64,000 nucleotides of DNA from Xylanibacter ruminicola (lineage in GTDB: Bacteria > Bacteroidota > Bacteroidia > Bacteroidales > Bacteroidaceae): NCBI GenBank assembly GCA_015060625.1, contig SUYC01000009.1:1-64000 (forward strand). Direction: 5' to 3'. Under the pieces are notes generated by a model. It searched no databases. It saw only the letters and a list, made by a program, of their open reading frames with translations, and had not been told where the DNA came from. A program made the position numbers and the translations under genes. The stretch's first letter is position 1. Every line of letters starts with the position of its first letter. This document shows, in pieces, positions 27,036 through 35,098 of this stretch.

Positions 27036-28331
27036 ATGGAACAATTACTCCACTACACCTGGAAACTGAAGCTCTTTCCGCTGAAGGAGCTGTTTACAAG
27101 CGATGGAATGCTGGTTGAGGTGATCGACCCGGGCAAGCACAACTGCGATGCCGGGCCTGATTTTATGAATGCCAAGATTCGTATCAACGGCACCATGTGG
27201 GCTGGCAATGTCGAGATTCACGACAAGTCGAGCGACTGGTATCTGCATGGCCACGACAAGAATCGCGACTACGATAACGTGATTCTGCATGTGGCTAAGG
27301 TGCTGGATACCGAAGTGATGAAAAGCAATGGGCAGTACGTGCCCCAGTTGCAGCTGGATGTGCCCGAGCATGTGCAGGCGCATTACGATGAGTTGCGGCG
27401 CACCGAAGAGTATCCTGCCTGCTATCAGGTGATTCCCGATTTGCCCTCGCTAACCATTCACTCGTGGATGGCGGCTCTGCAGATAGAGCGCCTGGAGCGC
27501 AAAACGGCTGATATCCGTCAGCGTGTAGAGCGGTGCAACGGTTCGTGGGAGGAGGCTTATTTTACGACGCTGGCGCGCAACTATGGTTTTGGTATCAACG
27601 GCGATGTGTTCGAGCTGTGGGCGCAGAATGTGCCGCTGGGCGCTGTGGCCCACCATCGCGACGATTTGTTTCAGATCGAGGCGATGTTCTTCGGTCAGGC
27701 TGGCCTGCTGGAGCTGGATGCCGTGCCCGAATGCTACCAGAAGGATGCGCTCAACGATGGCTATTTTGCTCGCTTGCGCAACGAGTATCTGTATCTGGCG
27801 CATAAGTTCTCGATGCAGCCAATTGATTTCAGGCTGTGGCGATTCCTGCGACTGCGCCCGCAGAACTTCCCGCACATCCGATTGGCTCAGTTGGCCAACC
27901 TGTATTATCAGCAGAAGGCGGGACTGAGTCAGATGATAGCGTGCGACACCCTCGATGAGCTCCGGCAGGTGCTCAGCTCGCAGGTTACGCCTTACTGGGA
28001 AACCCATTACACCTTCGGTTCTGAAAGTGCCAAGAACCAGAAACATCTGTCGCCGGGCTCTGTCAATCTGCTCATGATCAATACTGCTATCCCCATGTTG
28101 TTTGCCTATGGCAGGCATCAGTCGAAAGAGGTGCTGTGCGACAAGGCTTTCGATTTTCTTGAGCAGCTCAAGGCCGAGAACAATCACATTATCCGCATGT
28201 GGCAGCAGGTGGGACTGCCTGTCAAGTCGGCAGGCGACTCGCAGGCGCTGATACAGCTTAAACGCGAGTATTGCGACAAGAAGGACTGCTTGCGCTGCCG
28301 CTTTGGTTACGAATACTTAAAACGTAAATAA
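27036..28331 (+). CDS. DUF2851 family protein
   Basis: 431 residues, cytoplasmic. The N-terminal HYTWKLKLFPLKEL and the block CDAGPDFMNAKIRINGTMW, with GNVEIHDKSSDW, are the hallmark of DUF2851, where these residues resemble a nuclease-like active centre (a D, E and K in sequence). The C-terminus carries several cysteines (CDKKDCLRCRFGYEY) that could bind metal. Function is not known. It is followed after five bases by dprA, a pairing that suggests a link to DNA metabolism. Confidence 0.87.
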   Translation: MEQLLHYTWKLKLFPLKELFTSDGMLVEVIDPGKHNCDAGPDFMNAKIRINGTMWAGNVEIHDKSSDWYLHGHDKNRDYDNVILHVAKVLDTEVMKSNGQYVPQLQLDVPEHVQAHYDELRRTEEYPACYQVIPDLPSLTIHSWMAALQIERLERKTADIRQRVERCNGSWEEAYFTTLARNYGFGINGDVFELWAQNVPLGAVAHHRDDLFQIEAMFFGQAGLLELDAVPECYQKDALNDGYFARLRNEYLYLAHKFSMQPIDFRLWRFLRLRPQNFPHIRLAQLANLYYQQKAGLSQMIACDTLDELRQVLSSQVTPYWETHYTFGSESAKNQKHLSPGSVNLLMINTAIPMLFAYGRHQSKEVLCDKAFDFLEQLKAENNHIIRMWQQVGLPVKSAGDSQALIQLKREYCDKKDCLRCRFGYEYLKRK

Positions 28332-28336
28332 CATCT

Positions 28337-29461
28337 ATGAATCAGGAGATATTCTATGCAATGGCGTTGACTCGCCTCACTAACTTTAACTTCCAGATGG
28401 CGCTGGAGTTGTACAAGGCTGCTGGCAGCGCTCAGGCGCTATACGAGCATCGTAACGATGTGGGCGACCTGATCGACGACTGCTCGCCCCGCTTGCTGAC
28501 TGCCTTGAAGGACTGGGGCGACGCGATGAAACGTACCGAAGCCGAGGTGAAGTATATGGAAGAGCACCAGATACGCGCTTTTTCGCTGTTCGACGATGAT
28601 TACCCGCAGCGCATGCTGGATTGTGTGGATGCGCCGCTGGTGCTGTATGCTCAAGGCAATGCCGACCTGAACCAGCAGCGAATCATCAGTATCGTTGGCA
28701 CGCGCCACATCACATCCTATGGCGAGGATCTCACACGAAAATTTATCAGCGAATTGCATGAGATGTGCCCTCATGTGCTGATTGTGAGTGGCTTGGCCTA
28801 CGGTGTGGATATCTGTGCCCATCGCCATGCGCTCGCCAATGGCTATCCCACGCTGGGTGTGCTGGCTCACGGGCTCGACCAGATTTATCCCTACCACCAT
28901 CGCGATACTGCCGCCGAGATGATTCAGCATGGTGGACTGATGACTGAGTTTATGACTCAGACCAATGCCGATAAGGTTAACTTTGTGCGCCGAAACCGCA
29001 TTGTGGCAGGCTGTGCCGATGCAACGATTGTGATTGAGAGTGCTGCCAAGGGTGGTAGCTTGATAACGGCCGAAATCGCACAGAGCTACAGTCGCCCTGT
29101 ATTTGCTTTTCCGGGCAATGTGGGTCGGCCATACTCCGAAGGCTGCAATCAGCTTATTCGCAATAATGGGGCGGCGCTCATCACTTGTGCAGCCGACTTT
29201 GTTGAGGCTATGGGGTGGGAAGACGATATGCTCCGACGGCGGGTTTTGCATGCTGGTATCGAGCGCCAGCTGTTTCCCGAACTCACCGACGAAGAGCAGC
29301 GAATCGTGGATTTGCTGCAGCTGTCTAACGACCTTCAGGCTAGTGTGATTAGTGTGAACGTCAACCTTACTATCAGTCAGGTCACGTCGGTGCTGTTCCA
29401 GCTCGAGCTGAAAGGCGTGGTGAAAGCTATGGCTGGCGGCATGTATCATCTGCTGATGTAG
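28337..29461 (+). CDS. dprA: DNA-processing protein DprA
   Basis: 374 residues. DprA loads RecA on incoming single strands during natural transformation. A short N-terminal helical domain precedes the Rossmann-type DprA fold with IVGTRHITSYG (about 117), VSGLAYGVDICAH (about 152), NRIVAGCAD and KGGSLITAEIAQ (about 238). The C-terminal DML1-like winged helix is present (about 310-374). Competence genes beyond this are not in the window, so it may serve other recombination tasks. Its last 35 bases overlap the 3' end of the convergent dehydrogenase gene. Confidence 0.95.
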   Translation: MNQEIFYAMALTRLTNFNFQMALELYKAAGSAQALYEHRNDVGDLIDDCSPRLLTALKDWGDAMKRTEAEVKYMEEHQIRAFSLFDDDYPQRMLDCVDAPLVLYAQGNADLNQQRIISIVGTRHITSYGEDLTRKFISELHEMCPHVLIVSGLAYGVDICAHRHALANGYPTLGVLAHGLDQIYPYHHRDTAAEMIQHGGLMTEFMTQTNADKVNFVRRNRIVAGCADATIVIESAAKGGSLITAEIAQSYSRPVFAFPGNVGRPYSEGCNQLIRNNGAALITCAADFVEAMGWEDDMLRRRVLHAGIERQLFPELTDEEQRIVDLLQLSNDLQASVISVNVNLTISQVTSVLFQLELKGVVKAMAGGMYHLLM

Positions 29462-30221
29462 CATCCTCATGGATGCTTTCGGCCATCAGCTGGTAAATCT
29501 GTCGGGTGCGCTCATCTTTCAGCAGCTCCATCTGCATCTGCATCACGCCCGTGTCCCAACGCATCATCGGACCAGTCTGTGCCTGTTTGGGGCTCAGCTG
29601 TGAAACTTTTTTGGCTGTTTCGTCGATAAGTGGCAGAAACAGCTTAAAGTCCATCTGCTCTTCTTCAAGCACCTTTTCGGCCAGTCGGTAGCAGTGGTTG
29701 GCAAAGTTGCAGGCCAGCACGGCAGCCAGATGCAGCTTTTTGCGTTGCGCCGAAGTGGCTGGTACCACGTTTTCCGAGATGCTCTCGGCCAGCGTGCGGA
29801 TGGTGGCCAGTGTGGCATCGTCCGAAGCCTCGATAAAGCAAGGTATCGGCTTGAAATCCACCCGTTTGTTTTTCGAGAATGTCTGCATCGGGTACAGCAC
29901 GCCGTAACGTTGTGCGTGCGGCTGCAGCACCTGCATGTCTATGCTGCCAGCCGTGTGAACGATGATGGCCTGCTGCGCCTTGCGACCTACCTTTTCGGCC
30001 AGCCCTGCGATGGCATCATCTTTTACTGAGATGATGTAGATATCGGCATTTTCGCTGATTTCGTCGATGTTAGTGGTGTAGGCACACCCCAGCTTAGCTG
30101 CCAACTCGCCAGCATGCTCAGCCGTACGGCTAAACACCTGCACGATATCCTGACCCGCCTGGCTGAGCGCCTGACTTAAATGTGTGGCCAAATTTCCTGA
30201 TCCTACGATTACTATCTTCAT
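29427..30221 (-). CDS. DUF2520-type Rossmann dehydrogenase-like protein
   Basis: 264 residues. The N-terminal NAD(P)-binding fold has GSGNLATHLSQAL and the C-terminal half is an all-helical 6-phosphogluconate-dehydrogenase-like domain (LAAVLACNFANHCYRLAE). The Rossmann_like plus DUF2520 arrangement is related to F420-dependent NADP reductases and pyrroline-5-carboxylate reductase, but the substrate is unknown. The 3' end overlaps dprA by 35 bases on the opposite strand. Confidence 0.85.
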   Translation of the reverse strand: MKIVIVGSGNLATHLSQALSQAGQDIVQVFSRTAEHAGELAAKLGCAYTTNIDEISENADIYIISVKDDAIAGLAEKVGRKAQQAIIVHTAGSIDMQVLQPHAQRYGVLYPMQTFSKNKRVDFKPIPCFIEASDDATLATIRTLAESISENVVPATSAQRKKLHLAAVLACNFANHCYRLAEKVLEEEQMDFKLFLPLIDETAKKVSQLSPKQAQTGPMMRWDTGVMQMQMELLKDERTRQIYQLMAESIHEDATSADDTCRQP

Positions 30222-30229
30222 AATGGCTG

Positions 30230-30237
30230 CAAAGGTA
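30230..30237 (-). promoter_or_regulatory. Promoter -7 box of the DUF2520-type gene
   Basis: Minus-strand TACCTTTG, nine bases before the start codon, so the leader is very short or absent. Confidence 0.5.
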
Positions 30238-30290
30238 CAAAAAATAATTAACTTTTGTAGTAAAAATTCTTTTTACTCAACAAAAAAGAC

Positions 30291-30298
30291 TATTTTTG
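30291..30298 (+). promoter_or_regulatory. Promoter -7 box of the M16 peptidase gene
   Basis: TATTTTTG, 33 bases before the ATG at 30332. Confidence 0.6.
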
Positions 30299-30331
30299 CA
30301 CCCAAAGATATAATTTTAACTATTAGGACGT

Positions 30332-33199
30332 ATGAAAAGAACTGCATTATCCATTTTCGCTTGCGTGGTTGCACTTACAGCAACGGCACAACTCGATGTA
30401 AAGGAGTTTAAACTTAGTAATGGCATGACCGTTTGGGTTAACGAAGACCACTCGCAGCCCAAGGTGTTTGGTGCCGTTGTGGTTAGGGCTGGCGCCAAGG
30501 ATTGTCCTAACACAGGTATCGCACACTACTTTGAGCACATTATGTTTAAGGGTACCGACCGCTTGGGTACCATCGATTACACAGCCGAAAAACCTCTGCT
30601 GGATAGCATTTCTGCCCAGTACGACCTGTTATCGCAGACCAAGGATGAGGACGTGCGAAAGCAGATTCAGCAGCACATTAACCAGCTGAGCCTGAAAGCT
30701 GCCGATTATGTGATTCCTAACGAGTTCAACCGTCTGATATCAAAGTATGGCGGTAGCAGTCTGAATGCGGGCACTGGTTACGATATGACCTACTATCACA
30801 ACGAGTTTCTGCCCCATTTCATCGAGCAGTGGTGCTGGTTAAACTCTGAGCGACTGATTACCCCCGTATATCGCGGATTCCAGGGCGAATTGGAGAATGT
30901 GTACGAGGAAAAGAACCGTTCGGCCGATGGAATGGGCAATGCAATGGAGAAAGTGATGGGTGCTGTGTTCAAGACTCAGCCTTATGGCTATCCCATCATT
31001 GGTTCTACTGAGAATCTGAAAAACCCACGCCTGTCGGATATGGCCGAATTCTACAAGAAATACTATGTGGCCTCGAATATGGGGCTGATTCTCTGTGGCG
31101 ACATTACGCCCAGCGACGACTTGACCGCTCTGCTTGAAAAGACGTTTGGTCGTGTGCAGACGGGCCCTGTGCCACAGCGCGGTTATAGTCCGATGCCAGA
31201 GATTCAGGCTGGCGAACGACAGGAGGTTACACTCCCCATACCGCTTATTGGTGCTGAGGCATTGGTATTCAAAGGCGCTACCGATTACGAGCCCGATGCT
31301 AATGCTCTGGAACTGGCCAACGGACTGCTTTCTAATGGCAAAGCTGGTTTGCTCGATTCGCTGATGAACGAGCATAAGGTGATGGCATCATTCGCCCTGA
31401 ATGTGGGGTTCGACGATGCCGCAGGTACAGCCGTGCTCATCATCCCCAAGCTGTTTGGAAAGATGAAAACTGCCGAAGGACGCGTGATGGAGCAGATTCA
31501 GCAGGTGATTAATGGCAACTTTAGCGACAGTCAGCTTGAGGCCCTGAAACAAGAGGAGGTAATGGATGCAGAGAAGCATCTGGAAACCATCAGCAGCCGT
31601 TCTGAGTTGCTGGTCGATCTGTTCTCGAAAGGCAAGACCTGGCAGGATGCGCTCGATAAAATCGAAAGAATTAAGCGCCTTACCAAGGCCGATGTGGTAG
31701 CAGCCGCCAAGAAGTACTACGGCACCAACTATATAACGCTGGTAAAGAAGTATGGTACACCTAAGAAGGAAACGCTAAAACAGCCTGGCTATAAGCCCAT
31801 TCAGCCAAAGAATACTGATGCAAAGTCGGACTTTGCCCGCCAGCTGGAACAGATACCTGTAATACAGACCGAAATACGTACCGTTGACCTGCAGACGGCT
31901 GTAGATACCAAACAGCTAAGCGATCACGCCACCTTATATTATAAGCAGAATCCTATCAACGACATCTTTACGTTTAACCTGCGTTTCAAGGATGGTAAGC
32001 TGCACACACCAGCACTCGGCGTACTGAGCTCGTATCTCTCGGCCCTAGGTACCGATTCGCTCAAGAAACAGCAGCTGGAGAAGGCTTGGCAGCAGATAAA
32101 CACCACGATGGAAATTAACGCTGGTAACAACACATTTATGTTCACGCTTACTGGTCCTGATAAGCAGTTCGAACCCGCCCTCAACTTGTTGGCCCACTTC
32201 TTGTGCTCGGCTAAGGGCGATGATGAGGCTCTTGATGAGGCTAAAGATGATGATAAGGTAACGCGCAAGAGCTTTGGCAAGCAGAAGGACGATGTGCTAA
32301 CCCCTATGCGCGAATATGTGATGTATGGCAGCAAATCTACCTATCTTAACCAGTTGAGTAAGAGCGAGATAAAATCGCTTAAGAACGATGATTTGCTGAG
32401 TTTGTTCCGCGAGGTTCAGCAGTACGATTGCGAGCTGCTTTATTGTGGTACCAAGACTATCGACGAGGTGGCTGCTGTAGCACAGCAGGCCTTGCCACTC
32501 AGCCAGTGCACCCGCAAGGAGGCCGATACCTTCCGCCCATTGCAGCAGTACACCGAGCCTACGGTTTACTTCTACAACGTGCCCAAGTCGCGCCAGAACT
32601 ATGTGATAAGTTTCGATGCCATCAGTCCGCTATCAACAGCCGACGATCGTGCTAAACTATCGCTCTTTGGCGAGTATTTCGGTGGCAGCATGTCGTCGGT
32701 TCTCTTCCAGAATGTACGCGAGTTCCGTTCGCTGGCCTACAGCACTGGCGGCCGTGCCTATACCACCAGTCTTGCTCAGCATCCTGATGCCGTTCTGGGC
32801 TATATCACAGCCACTGGAACCCAGGCCGACAAGACGATGGAAGCCCTTGCTACCGTGGATTCGCTGCTGCGCCAGATGCCGATGAAGGAGAATAATCTGG
32901 ATGCCGCCCGCCAAAGTGTGCTCAACGACATACAGAATAGCTATCCCACCTTCCGCAACATGCCTGCTTTCGTGGCCAATCAGCACATGCTGGGCAATAC
33001 TGTCGACCCCAATGCCGCCAAAGCCCGACTGCTGCCTGGTATCACAGCTCAGGACATCATCCAGTTCCACCAGCAGCACATTGCAGGCAACAACAACCGC
33101 GTGTGGATGATTATCGGCGACAAGAAACTTACCGATATGAAAGCCCTTGAGCGCTACGGCAAGGTGGTTGAGCTTAAGAAAGAAGATGTATATAGATAA
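30332..33199 (+). CDS. M16 family (insulinase-like) zinc peptidase, exported
   Basis: 955 residues with a signal peptide (about 1-19). It has the double M16A/M16C layout: an active N-terminal half with the inverted zinc motif HYFEH near residue 66 and the downstream glutamate in ENVYEEKN near 190, a second half that is catalytically inactive, and a long linker. Such periplasmic peptidases degrade short peptides in a closed chamber. It is preceded by its own promoter and is probably monocistronic. The C-terminus ends in a region shared with the convergent small ORF and BamE-like gene. Confidence 0.93.
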   Translation: MKRTALSIFACVVALTATAQLDVKEFKLSNGMTVWVNEDHSQPKVFGAVVVRAGAKDCPNTGIAHYFEHIMFKGTDRLGTIDYTAEKPLLDSISAQYDLLSQTKDEDVRKQIQQHINQLSLKAADYVIPNEFNRLISKYGGSSLNAGTGYDMTYYHNEFLPHFIEQWCWLNSERLITPVYRGFQGELENVYEEKNRSADGMGNAMEKVMGAVFKTQPYGYPIIGSTENLKNPRLSDMAEFYKKYYVASNMGLILCGDITPSDDLTALLEKTFGRVQTGPVPQRGYSPMPEIQAGERQEVTLPIPLIGAEALVFKGATDYEPDANALELANGLLSNGKAGLLDSLMNEHKVMASFALNVGFDDAAGTAVLIIPKLFGKMKTAEGRVMEQIQQVINGNFSDSQLEALKQEEVMDAEKHLETISSRSELLVDLFSKGKTWQDALDKIERIKRLTKADVVAAAKKYYGTNYITLVKKYGTPKKETLKQPGYKPIQPKNTDAKSDFARQLEQIPVIQTEIRTVDLQTAVDTKQLSDHATLYYKQNPINDIFTFNLRFKDGKLHTPALGVLSSYLSALGTDSLKKQQLEKAWQQINTTMEINAGNNTFMFTLTGPDKQFEPALNLLAHFLCSAKGDDEALDEAKDDDKVTRKSFGKQKDDVLTPMREYVMYGSKSTYLNQLSKSEIKSLKNDDLLSLFREVQQYDCELLYCGTKTIDEVAAVAQQALPLSQCTRKEADTFRPLQQYTEPTVYFYNVPKSRQNYVISFDAISPLSTADDRAKLSLFGEYFGGSMSSVLFQNVREFRSLAYSTGGRAYTTSLAQHPDAVLGYITATGTQADKTMEALATVDSLLRQMPMKENNLDAARQSVLNDIQNSYPTFRNMPAFVANQHMLGNTVDPNAAKARLLPGITAQDIIQFHQQHIAGNNNRVWMIIGDKKLTDMKALERYGKVVELKKEDVYR

Positions 33200-33218
33200 A
33201 AATAGATGAAACAAGAAG

Positions 33219-33320
33219 TTAATCCGCAGGATACCAGCAGGGGCTAAGGCTTTTGGGGCTTTGGATCAAGTCGCCCATGCTGCCCAATATCTCGAGGATC
33301 TGCAGCAAATCATCAACCAT
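33219..33320 (-). CDS. Possible small ORF downstream of the BamE-like gene
   Basis: A 33-codon frame (starting MVDDLLQILEILGSMGDL) sits between the 3' ends of the M16 and BamE-like genes. The frame stays open upstream through GETISFDGRNYQFQPWELRLQ without a start codon and runs into the BamE-like gene. The composition looks protein-like, with an amphipathic helix and a Trp/Cys-containing tail, but no family is recognised. It could be a small protein, the tail of a decayed gene, or chance. Confidence 0.3.
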   Translation of the reverse strand: MVDDLLQILEILGSMGDLIQSPKSLSPCWYPAD

Positions 33321-33343
33321 CTGTAGCCGTAGTTCCCACGGTT

Positions 33344-33381
33344 GGAACTGATAGTTTCTGCCGTCGAAACTAATAGTTTCT
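33344..33381. repeat. Paired near-palindromes GRAACTRATAGTTTCT
   Basis: GGAACTGATAGTTTCT at 33344-33359 and GAAACTAATAGTTTCT at 33366-33381 are direct repeats 22 bases apart; the second has the perfect palindrome GAAACTA-A-TAGTTTC. A related word occurs in the terminator at 38700-38747. Confidence 0.5.
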
Positions 33382-33382
33382 C

Positions 33383-33706
33383 CTATCTTTTGCTGTCGGG
33401 GTGGGGGTGATGGTGGCGAACTTCGCGGAACGAGTCCATCTGTGCCACATGACCGTTGCGGAAATCGAGTACCACCACATCGTAATCGTCGTTGTTAAGC
33501 AGCGTACGATACTCCCATTCATCGCGCCCGTTGGCGAATCGGCGGTAGTCGGGTGTCCGGCCCATAATCTCTGTTACCTCATCTTTGGTCATACCCGGCT
33601 GTATGCGTGCCGCCTTATCGGTAACCGTTAAAAACATCGATGCACACGAACTCATCACAATTCCCAACACGCCCACCAGGGCCATTTTTCTAATCCTTTT
33701 CATCAT
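33383..33706 (-). CDS. BamE-like (SmpA/OmlA) outer-membrane lipoprotein
   Basis: 107 residues. A lipoprotein signal ends at Cys21 (VMSSC). The mature part holds the compact BamE-like domain with the typical IQPGMTKDEVTEIMGRTP, the loop where BamE/SmpA proteins form their first helix, followed by DEWEYR. The C-terminus is rich in His and Pro. BamE members support beta-barrel assembly in the outer membrane; here a small orphan relative is as likely. A TATCTTTG box lies upstream. Confidence 0.82.
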   Translation of the reverse strand: MMKRIRKMALVGVLGIVMSSCASMFLTVTDKAARIQPGMTKDEVTEIMGRTPDYRRFANGRDEWEYRTLLNNDDYDVVVLDFRNGHVAQMDSFREVRHHHPHPDSKR

Positions 33707-33737
33707 AATCCTAAGCTTTAATCATACATTTATGCTG

Positions 33738-33745
33738 CAAAGATA
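33738..33745 (-). promoter_or_regulatory. Promoter -7 box of the BamE-like gene
   Basis: Minus-strand TATCTTTG, 31 bases before the start codon. Confidence 0.6.
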
Positions 33746-33775
33746 TAGCATCCGTTTTTGAAATTTGCATACAAA

Positions 33776-33876
33776 TCCCTACCATACGATAGGGAAATCC
33801 CTAATGCCCGCAATTTTTCCCAGGTTAGGGAATTTTTGCGCCCTAACTAGGGAGATATTTTTTCCCAGTAAGGGAA
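33776..33876. repeat. Cluster of phased TCCC/GGGA palindromes
   Basis: TCCCT-N10-AGGGA at 33776-33795, TTCCC-N6-GGGAA at 33817-33832, CCCTAACTAGGG at 33841-33852 and TTCCC-N5-GGGAA at 33862-33876. The last three have centres about 22 bases apart; the same motif and spacing occur at 9389-9425. Confidence 0.75.
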
Positions 33877-33943
33877 CAAAAACGGCCACGGGAGCATGAA
33901 TAGAAAAATACTTACATCAGTGGTGGCTAAAGCAGGTGCACCC

Positions 33944-33965
33944 ACATCTGTGACAGATGTGACAG
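33944..33965. repeat. Palindrome with tandem TGTGACAG
   Basis: ACATCTGT-G-ACAGATGT (33944-33960) is a perfect 17-base palindrome. It overlaps two TGTGACAG words nine bases apart (33949-33956 and 33958-33965). Confidence 0.65.
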
Positions 33966-34050
33966 TTCAAAAACAGGGGTGCATACTTTAAAATAACTTC
34001 TATGTATATATTTATATATACATAGGCATAAATGCCACTTAAATTTTTAT

Positions 34051-34067
34051 TGTCACAACTGTCACAA
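34051..34067 (+). repeat. Left arm of a perfect 17-bp inverted repeat
   Basis: TGTCACAACTGTCACAA; its exact reverse complement is at 38602-38618. Each arm is itself a tandem of a 9-bp unit. Confidence 0.8.
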
Positions 34068-34104
34068 CTTTGCTTTAAGTGTAGGTGGAATCGAAAAAAC
34101 TTAG

Positions 34105-34112
34105 TATATTTG
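34105..34112 (+). promoter_or_regulatory. Promoter -7 box of the cassette
   Basis: TATATTTG, 26 bases before the ATG at 34139. It lies inside the upstream-extended frame (open from 34085), so the start is placed after it. Confidence 0.6.
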
Positions 34113-34138
34113 CAGCAAATTATTTAATAAGCGAAAGA

Positions 34139-35098
34139 ATGAGCAATATTACTATGACGCCCGAGGCGTTTCTACAATACCTGAAGCGTAATGTGCTGGG
34201 CGATGTTGATTTCGACCGTATAGCCGGGATGAACGACGATGATAAGCAGCAGCTGATGCTTAGGCAGATTGACAATATGATAGGCATGCAGCCAGGTGCC
34301 GATGCATTAGGTTGGTACTTTACAAAGTTTCTGGACGACGATGGCAGATGCCAGGCTGACAACCCGCTAACCGACGAGGCAAGCACCCCGCTAAGCGAGT
34401 GGCTTTACGACATGGCCGAACTGGGGCGCCTGCTGTATTGGCATCAGGCATTCCCCCTCGAATTATTGTCACCTGAATTGGAGTATGATCCTTTTGTTGA
34501 CGAAAAACTGAACTTTACTATCGACAACGAGCAGTTGGTTTCGTGGCTAAAAGTGGTGCCTTATCGCCGTGTAGCTGCTATGGTGGCACGCATTATGATG
34601 AGCACAGAGTACGATCGTATTCAGGGCTGCAACGATGCCATGCAGGATTATTATGCCGAGCATTGCCCCATAGGTGATTTTGATGCGCAGGACGAGAAAC
34701 AGGCCGACGGATTTGTGACTGCAGTAATCGATGCTCTCACAGAGATGGAACAGCACACAGAACGAGGATATGAACTGGGGCTCGACGACGAGCAGATAAG
34801 AGTGGTGGATATGCTGTGGAGCTGGGTGCCTCACGATTATCCTGAGGAATATGTAGCTGCTGCCAAGGACATCGTAAAGATGGTAGAAAAGCTATTGCCA
34901 GCTAAAACGGTTATCCGCAGCCGTAACGGCTTTAAGCAGTTTTACGATACGGTGCTGCCTAAGCTGAAAGAGATAATAGATAAATATCATGTGCCTGTAG
35001 ATACCACCGATTATTACAATCTTACGATGGGCTATATGCGCGAGTGGATGTATGCAAAATACTTAGGAGGGGTAGTGCTGGATGAATTCTTTGACTAA
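34139..35098 (+). CDS. Hypothetical protein, first gene of the cassette
   Basis: 319 residues, acidic, no signal peptide or membrane segment. No family is recognised. The sequence looks mostly helical, with regularly spaced Trp and Tyr (LGWYFTKFL, EWLYDMAELGRLLYWHQ, LWSWVPHDYPEEY, MREWMYAKYLGG). Starting at 34139 is supported by the TATATTTG box and by the loss of any homology-like sequence upstream. The 3' end overlaps the next gene by 17 bases in another frame, so the two are probably translated in step. Function is unknown. Confidence 0.75.
   Translation: MSNITMTPEAFLQYLKRNVLGDVDFDRIAGMNDDDKQQLMLRQIDNMIGMQPGADALGWYFTKFLDDDGRCQADNPLTDEASTPLSEWLYDMAELGRLLYWHQAFPLELLSPELEYDPFVDEKLNFTIDNEQLVSWLKVVPYRRVAAMVARIMMSTEYDRIQGCNDAMQDYYAEHCPIGDFDAQDEKQADGFVTAVIDALTEMEQHTERGYELGLDDEQIRVVDMLWSWVPHDYPEEYVAAAKDIVKMVEKLLPAKTVIRSRNGFKQFYDTVLPKLKEIIDKYHVPVDTTDYYNLTMGYMREWMYAKYLGGVVLDEFFD

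Larger units (their letters stand above)
33746..34104. other. Repeat-rich intergenic region upstream of the three-gene cassette
   Basis: No gene is seen in about 360 bases. From left to right: four palindromes built on TCCC/GGGA (33776-33876), a perfect 17-base palindrome with a tandem TGTGACAG (33944-33965), an AT-rich run of alternating TATA (33999-34020) and one arm of a 17-bp inverted repeat (34051-34067). This density of ordered sites resembles an origin-like or regulator-binding region. Confidence 0.65.

Noticed and set aside
28439..29470. A 343-codon minus-strand frame opposite dprA
   Set aside because: It mirrors dprA, which has clear motifs; composition is rich in His and Gln as expected of a reverse frame.
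33999..34020. TATATA run as a separate promoter or origin
   Set aside because: It is plain AT-rich DNA; without bound-protein sites or conservation it supports no call.
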